From positions 1 to 8,985 of the forward strand of contig JAEZJD010000103.1 of NCBI GenBank assembly GCA_023436425.1: a stretch of 8,985 bases of DNA. Direction: 5' to 3'. This stretch comes from Bacteroidota bacterium. GTDB taxonomy: Bacteria > Bacteroidota > Bacteroidia > Chitinophagales > Chitinophagaceae. Made by a program: the position numbers and the translations under genes. The notes under the pieces were generated by a model that saw only the letters and a list, made by a program, of their open reading frames with translations, searched no databases and was not told the DNA's origin. This document shows, piece after piece, positions 5,144 through 8,985 of the stretch. Every line of letters begins with the position of its first letter. The first letter of the stretch is position 1.

Positions 5144-6802
5144 ATGAGCTTTGAGAGTTTAGGTCTTCACGAGAATTTACTTCGATCCATTTCAGAATTA
5201 GGATTTACCGAACCCACGCCCATTCAGCAGAAGGCGATTCCTGTTTTACTTTCAGGAACGAAAGATTTCATTGGTCTTGCTCAAACCGGCACCGGCAAAA
5301 CCGCCGCTTTCGGCTTACCCTTGCTGCAGTTGGTTGACGCGGGTAAAAAGCATGCCCAAGCGCTTGTTGTCTGCCCCACCCGCGAGCTGTGCATCCAAAT
5401 AGTAAAAGACATCGACAACTTTAAAAGACATTCCCGCGGACTGCAAATTGCTGCGGTTTACGGCGGATCGTCCATCTCAAACCAGATTCGCGACTTGCGA
5501 AAAGGTGTTCAAATAGTGGTTGCCACTCCTGGCCGCTTGATCGACTTAATCGAACGGAAAGCGATTGATCTAACTGCCATAAAATATGTGGTTTTGGATG
5601 AGGCGGATGAGATGTTGAACATGGGCTTTAAAGAAGATATCGAGTTCATTTTACAGAACACTCCGGAACGCGACAGCATTTGGTTATTTAGTGCAACGAT
5701 GCCTCCGGAAATAAGAACAGTGAGTAAAAGGTACATGCAGAAACCTGTGGAAGTCACGATGGGAAAAGTGAATACTGCAGTAAAGAACATTGATCACCAA
5801 TATTACGTCACCAGTGCGCAGCACCGGTTCGAAGCACTCAAAAGATTGATCGACTTCAATCCGGGCATGTACGGGATAATTTTTACCCGCACTAAAATCG
5901 ATGCGCAGGAAATTTCTGAAAAGCTCACCAGGGAAGGGTATGACATTGAAGCTTTGCATGGCGATCTCACACAAGCACAGCGAGACAAAGTAATGGGTGA
6001 GTTCAGACAAAAAACCTTACAACTTCTGATTGCAACTGACGTAGCAGCTCGTGGTATCGATGTTCAAGGCATAACGCACGTCATCAATTACGAGCTGCCA
6101 GACGATGTGGAAGTATACACACACCGAAGCGGCAGAACCGGCCGTGCCGGCAAAACAGGAGTGTGCATGTCCATAGTGCATGTGCGTGAAGTGCAAAGGA
6201 TCAGGCAGATTGAACGAATGGTACAAGTGCCTTTTCATAAACTGGAAATACCAACGGGAAAAGATGTTTGCCGCAAACAATTTTTTTATTTTATGGACCG
6301 GTTGCTGCAGGCAGACATAAGTCACGGCGATTACGAAACCTATATTCCGTTGCTGCAAGAAAAGTTTAATGATGTAACGAAAGAAGAAGTTTTGAAGCGT
6401 GTAGCGGCGCTTGAATTTGACCGGTTCCTGAAGTATTATGAAAATGCTGAAGACCTAAATCTTCGTGAACGTCGCGATGATCGAATGCGTCAGACATTTG
6501 ACAGAGATCGCGCCAGCCGAAAAGATACAAAAGGACGAGAGTTCGGCGGTAAAGGAAATTATACCCGATTGTTTGTCAACCTTGGCTCTAAAGATGGTTT
6601 TTACAAAGCTAGTTTTTTGCAATTCATTCTCGATATGAGCGATTTAAATAAAGAAGTTCTTGGCAGGATAGACATGAAGGAGATGAACAGCTGGATAGAG
6701 GTGGAGAAAAATGCAGCTATGAAAATGGTGCGTTCGATCGATGGTAAAAAGTACAAGGGACGAAGGATCAGGATGAACGAGGCCGATTCTGTGCGGCGAT
6801 AA
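5144..6802 (+). CDS. DEAD-box ATP-dependent RNA helicase with C-terminal DbpA-type RNA-binding domain
   Basis: This 552-residue cytoplasmic protein unwinds RNA using ATP and is of the CsdA/DeaD/DbpA kind, likely acting in ribosome assembly, mRNA turnover or cold growth. All helicase motifs are present, numbered from the ATG at 5144: Q motif GFTEPTPIQQ (20-29), Walker A AQTGTGKT with Lys52, PTREL, ATPGRLID, DEAD at 152-155, SAT at 183-185, IIFTRTK, ATDVAARGIDV, and HRSGRTGRAG from His327. An Arg/Asp-rich linker (ERRDDRMRQTFDRDRASRK) joins a DbpA-like RNA-binding domain at about 473-548 (TRLFVNLGSKDGFYK, LGRIDMKEMNSWIEV, KYKGRRIRM), which in DbpA recognises 23S rRNA. An in-frame ATG at 5045 would add 33 residues, but it lies across the terminator and upstream of the -7 box at 5123-5130; 5144 matches the family start. 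It appears monocistronic. Confidence 0.95.
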   Translation: MSFESLGLHENLLRSISELGFTEPTPIQQKAIPVLLSGTKDFIGLAQTGTGKTAAFGLPLLQLVDAGKKHAQALVVCPTRELCIQIVKDIDNFKRHSRGLQIAAVYGGSSISNQIRDLRKGVQIVVATPGRLIDLIERKAIDLTAIKYVVLDEADEMLNMGFKEDIEFILQNTPERDSIWLFSATMPPEIRTVSKRYMQKPVEVTMGKVNTAVKNIDHQYYVTSAQHRFEALKRLIDFNPGMYGIIFTRTKIDAQEISEKLTREGYDIEALHGDLTQAQRDKVMGEFRQKTLQLLIATDVAARGIDVQGITHVINYELPDDVEVYTHRSGRTGRAGKTGVCMSIVHVREVQRIRQIERMVQVPFHKLEIPTGKDVCRKQFFYFMDRLLQADISHGDYETYIPLLQEKFNDVTKEEVLKRVAALEFDRFLKYYENAEDLNLRERRDDRMRQTFDRDRASRKDTKGREFGGKGNYTRLFVNLGSKDGFYKASFLQFILDMSDLNKEVLGRIDMKEMNSWIEVEKNAAMKMVRSIDGKKYKGRRIRMNEADSVRR

Positions 6803-6857
6803 TGACGCTTGCAGATGTAGCCCGTCATCTTATTTCAACAATTAACACCAAAAAACA

Positions 6858-6888
6858 TTTGTTCGTTTTCACATGATTTTTATATTTG
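6858..6888 (+). promoter_or_regulatory. Promoter of the phe leader/pheA operon
   Basis: TTTG (6858-6861), a 19-base spacer and TATATTTG (6881-6888) are a full match to the Bacteroidetes -33/-7 promoter (TTTG-N19-TAnnTTTG). Transcription should start near 6892-6896, which puts the leader-peptide ATG at 6896 at or within a few bases of the 5' end of the transcript. Confidence 0.75.
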
Positions 6889-6895
6889 TTCCGAA

Positions 6896-6976
6896 ATGAC
6901 ACTTACAAGAGCATATCGTTGGTTTTATTTTTACTTCTATCAAATGAAGCCGGGATTGCTTTTGTTGAACAAATAA
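6896..6976 (+). CDS. Phenylalanine/aromatic amino acid leader peptide (pheL-like)
   Basis: A 26-codon ORF, MTLTRAYRWFYFYFYQMKPG followed by LLLLNK and stop, lies between a consensus promoter and a terminator in front of pheA. Residues 9-15 are seven consecutive aromatic codons (W-F-Y-F-Y-F-Y), the pattern expected of an attenuator leader peptide that stalls when charged tRNA-Phe, tRNA-Tyr or tRNA-Trp is short. The next codons (6948-6957) contain the arm that can pair with the terminator's left arm. No Shine-Dalgarno is visible and the ATG is almost at the inferred TSS, so initiation may be near-leaderless. The peptide itself is probably only a sensor. The assignment rests on content, position and the RNA arms; translation is not proven. 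Confidence 0.8.
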   Translation: MTLTRAYRWFYFYFYQMKPGLLLLNK

Positions 6977-7007
6977 ATATCTGTTACAGCATTAAGAAAT
7001 CCCGGCT
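6948..7007 (+). promoter_or_regulatory. Antiterminator pairing of the pheA attenuator
   Basis: AGCCGGGATT at 6948-6957, within the leader ORF just after the aromatic codons, is complementary over 10 bases to AATCCCGGCT at 6998-7007, the left arm of the terminator. The same AGCCGGGATT recurs as the terminator right arm (7012-7021). The left copy can thus compete for the shared middle arm. A ribosome stalled early on the aromatic codons leaves the left copy free, allowing antitermination; one that runs on to the stop at 6974-6976 sits over or beside it, allowing termination. Confidence 0.78.
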
Positions 7008-7024
7008 AAAGAGCCGGGATTTTT
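6997..7024 (+). terminator. Attenuator terminator upstream of pheA
   Basis: An 11-bp perfect stem (6997-7007 with 7012-7022, core ATCCCGGCT/AGCCGGGAT) and a 4-base loop lead into TTTTT (7020-7024). It ends only 7 bases before the pheA ATG at 7032, so it acts on the operon it precedes and not as an end for the upstream helicase gene. Confidence 0.9.
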
Positions 7025-7031
7025 GTTTACT

Positions 7032-7853
7032 ATGGCTCTGAAAATTTCCATACAAGGTTTCGAAGGCAGCTTTCATCAAATTGCCGCCCGGCAGTTTTTC
7101 GGCAATGTCATTGACGTAGTTCCGTGTTCTACTTTTCGGCAGGTCGTTGAGCTTACTAGCACAAAAGCAGCTGACGCAAGTGTGATGGCAATTGAGAACT
7201 CCATTGCCGGAAGCATTCTTCCTAATTACAACTTGCTGCAACGGTCGGATCTCAAGGTTGTCGGCGAAGTTTATTTACCCATCAAACAACATTTGTTGGT
7301 AAATGCAGGTGTATTCCTACAGGACATCCGGGAGGTTCATTCACATCCAATGGCTATTCAACAGTGCATGGATTTTTTAATGCAGCACAATTGGAAGTTG
7401 GTGGAAACCGAAGACACCGCATTGAGTGCAAAGCACGTCGCTCAGCATCGCAGTAAGCACATCGCAGCGATTGCCGGCTCTCTGGCTGCAGAGTTGTTCC
7501 AGCTGGAGATTATTGCGGAAAACATTCACTCCGATAACCACAACTACACCAGGTTTTTGGTGCTCCAGAGGAATGCCTTTCCGATTGAAGACGCAGACAA
7601 AGCATCAATTAGTTTCAAAACAGATCATTCGAGAGGAAGTTTAGCGAAGGTGCTGACGAAAATTGCGGATGGTGGAATAAACTTAAGCAAACTGCAAAGT
7701 TTTCCTATTCCGGGCAGCAACTGGAAATACAATTTTCATGCAGATATGGAATTTGATAAAATGGAGCAATTTGATGCCGTGATTAAGAGTATTTTATCGG
7801 TAGCCGACGAACTCAAAATATTCGGGATTTACAAAAACGGTAAAACTAGCTGA
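7032..7853 (+). CDS. pheA: Prephenate dehydratase
   Basis: This 273-residue cytoplasmic enzyme converts prephenate to phenylpyruvate, the committed step of phenylalanine synthesis. The N-terminal part has QGFEGSFHQIAA (8-19), the conserved IENSIAGSI segment (54-62) and the catalytic TRFL motif (Thr173-Leu176). The C-terminal ACT domain (about 195-273) begins SRGSLAKVLTKIADGGINL and should bind phenylalanine for feedback inhibition; the usual ESRP motif is replaced by LQSFP, as I expect for Bacteroidetes versions. It has no fused chorismate mutase, unlike E. coli PheA. An in-frame TTG at 7023 lies in the terminator's U-tract, so the ATG at 7032 is chosen. It overlaps the following aminotransferase gene by one base (TGATG). 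Expression is probably attenuated through the upstream aromatic leader. Confidence 0.93.
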   Translation: MALKISIQGFEGSFHQIAARQFFGNVIDVVPCSTFRQVVELTSTKAADASVMAIENSIAGSILPNYNLLQRSDLKVVGEVYLPIKQHLLVNAGVFLQDIREVHSHPMAIQQCMDFLMQHNWKLVETEDTALSAKHVAQHRSKHIAAIAGSLAAELFQLEIIAENIHSDNHNYTRFLVLQRNAFPIEDADKASISFKTDHSRGSLAKVLTKIADGGINLSKLQSFPIPGSNWKYNFHADMEFDKMEQFDAVIKSILSVADELKIFGIYKNGKTS

Positions 7854-8985
7854 TGCAAATGAAAGTTGCACAACGACTAAACGGAATTGGCGAATACTAC
7901 TTTTCTCAAAAATTGCGAGAAATAGAAGAATTGAATAAATCAGGTGAGCCCGTGATTAATTTGGGCATCGGCAGTCCTGATATGCCTCCTCATCCTGATG
8001 TGACGAGAGTGCTGCAGGAAGAGAGTGCGAAGCCCAATGTACATGCGTACCAAAGTTATAAAGGCAGTTTGGTTCTGCGCAAAGCAATCAGCCGGTGGTA
8101 CCAAGAATGGTATGGAGTTGAGTTAAACCCGGAAACAGAAATCCTTCCGCTGATCGGCTCAAAAGAAGGAATTATGCACGTATGTATGACCTATGTGGAT
8201 GCGGGGACAAAAGTACTGGTGCCAAACCCCGGTTATCCTACTTATGCAGCTGCAGCCAAAATTGCCGGTGGAGAAGTCGTTGAATACAGATTGCAGGAAA
8301 AAAATAACTGGTTTCCTGATTTTGAACAAATAGAAAAAGATTTGAAACTGGCCGATGACAGTCATGGTCAAAACATTCTGATGTTTGTGAATTACCCGCA
8401 GATGCCGACCGGCCAATTGCCAACGAAAACGTTGTTTGAACAATTGGTTGCATTTGCAAAAAAGTACAACATTCTTGTCGTGCACGACAATCCATACAGT
8501 TTCATCTTAAATGCTCATCCTTTGAGTTTGTTAGCTGTTGCTGACGCCAAAGATTATGTGATAGAATTAAATTCTTTAAGCAAGTCTCACAATATGGCAG
8601 GATGGAGAGTGGGGGTGATTTGCGGATCAAAACAAAGGATAGATGACGTGCTGAGATTTAACAGCAATATGGATAGCGGAATGTTTCTGCCGGTTCAACT
8701 TGCGGCTGCGAAAGCTTTGTCGTTGGATAAAAACTGGTTTGATGAGTTGAATAAATCGTATCGGAAAAGACGGGAGAAAGTATTCCAACTGCTCGATGAA
8801 CTACGATGTGAATTTAATAAAGAGCAGGCAGGCTTGTTTGTCTGGGCAAGAATTCCTGACCGTTTCCACGATGGCTTCGAGCTCAGTGATAAAATATTGC
8901 AGGAGTCGAGAGTATTCCTGACGCCCGGCGGAATTTTCGGCAGCGAAGGAGACAAGTTCATCCGGATTAGCTTGTGCAGCACCGA
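7853..8985 (+). CDS. PLP-dependent class I/II aminotransferase, probably aromatic (C-terminus beyond the window)
   Basis: 377 complete codons are read before the window ends with no stop. The ATG at 7853 overlaps the pheA stop (TGATG); a second ATG at 7859 is possible. Fold-type I aminotransferase features are clear: INLGIGSPDMP near the N-terminus, NPGYPTYAAA, NYPQMPTG (180-187, where the usual NPTG Asn is Met184), HDNPYS with Asp212 for the pyridine nitrogen, the Schiff-base lysine Lys244 in LNSLSKSHNMAGWRVG, and the substrate-carboxylate arginine Arg371 in FIRISLC. The usual family length is about 380-400, so only a few residues are missing. Coupling to pheA indicates that it transaminates phenylpyruvate (and probably 4-hydroxyphenylpyruvate) to phenylalanine and tyrosine; motifs alone do not exclude another substrate. 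In Bacteroidetes, prephenate dehydrogenase and DAHP synthase/chorismate mutase often follow. Confidence 0.92.
   Translation, partial: MQMKVAQRLNGIGEYYFSQKLREIEELNKSGEPVINLGIGSPDMPPHPDVTRVLQEESAKPNVHAYQSYKGSLVLRKAISRWYQEWYGVELNPETEILPLIGSKEGIMHVCMTYVDAGTKVLVPNPGYPTYAAAAKIAGGEVVEYRLQEKNNWFPDFEQIEKDLKLADDSHGQNILMFVNYPQMPTGQLPTKTLFEQLVAFAKKYNILVVHDNPYSFILNAHPLSLLAVADAKDYVIELNSLSKSHNMAGWRVGVICGSKQRIDDVLRFNSNMDSGMFLPVQLAAAKALSLDKNWFDELNKSYRKRREKVFQLLDELRCEFNKEQAGLFVWARIPDRFHDGFELSDKILQESRVFLTPGGIFGSEGDKFIRISLCST

Noticed and set aside
6802..6830. Hairpin ATGACG/CGTCAT just after the helicase stop
   Set aside because: The stem is only 6 bp with a 15-base loop, and the following CTTATTTC is a poor U-tract. 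It may contribute to termination but is too weak to call.
7023..7031. TTG start for pheA at 7023
   Set aside because: It lies in the terminator U-tract; the ATG at 7032 matches the family N-terminus.

Overview
The window looks like chromosomal DNA of a Bacteroidetes bacterium, probably of the Chitinophagaceae/Sphingobacteria type. The main reasons are the promoters, which carry the Bacteroidetes -7 element TAnnTTTG (one also has a perfectly spaced -33 TTTG), the near absence of Shine-Dalgarno sequences, several lipoproteins, and the gene order pheA followed by a PLP aminotransferase, as in Bacteroidetes aromatic amino acid operons. There are no rRNA, tRNA, CRISPR or IS sequences. No gap between genes exceeds 300 bases once the leader region before pheA is counted as a feature.

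Left part (1-2460). A secreted protein on the minus strand appears frameshifted near 112-117; the rest of its conserved C-terminus continues in another frame to the window edge. Next come a minus-strand PLP enzyme of the ACC deaminase/D-cysteine desulfhydrase family and, divergent from it, a sugar-nucleotidyltransferase-like protein.

Centre (2468-5077). A translationally coupled pair (TAATG overlap) encodes an ECF sigma factor and a membrane-anchored trypsin-like protease whose cytoplasmic N-terminus sits where an anti-sigma factor would be expected. Divergent from it are three tiny lipoproteins, closed by a strong intrinsic terminator. Both transcription directions start with the same two-block motif, GTGGGTTAC-N15-GTATTAA, which is best read as a bidirectional promoter recognised by the neighbouring ECF sigma factor. 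The mature lipoproteins are unusually dense in D-(S/T)-(A/I/L/M/T/V), the Bacteroidetes O-glycosylation sequon. I infer one regulon: a sigma factor and membrane protease sensing envelope state and driving small, possibly glycosylated, surface or periplasmic lipoproteins.

Right part (5123-8985). A DEAD-box RNA helicase with a DbpA-type C-terminal RNA-binding domain is read from its own promoter; its true start is at 5144. A 229-base gap before pheA then holds a complete transcription attenuator: a consensus promoter, a 26-codon leader peptide with seven consecutive aromatic codons (Trp-Phe-Tyr-Phe-Tyr-Phe-Tyr), an antiterminator arm and an intrinsic terminator ending 7 nt before the pheA ATG. 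pheA (prephenate dehydratase with ACT domain) overlaps by one base a class I aminotransferase that runs off the right edge; together they make phenylalanine from prephenate.
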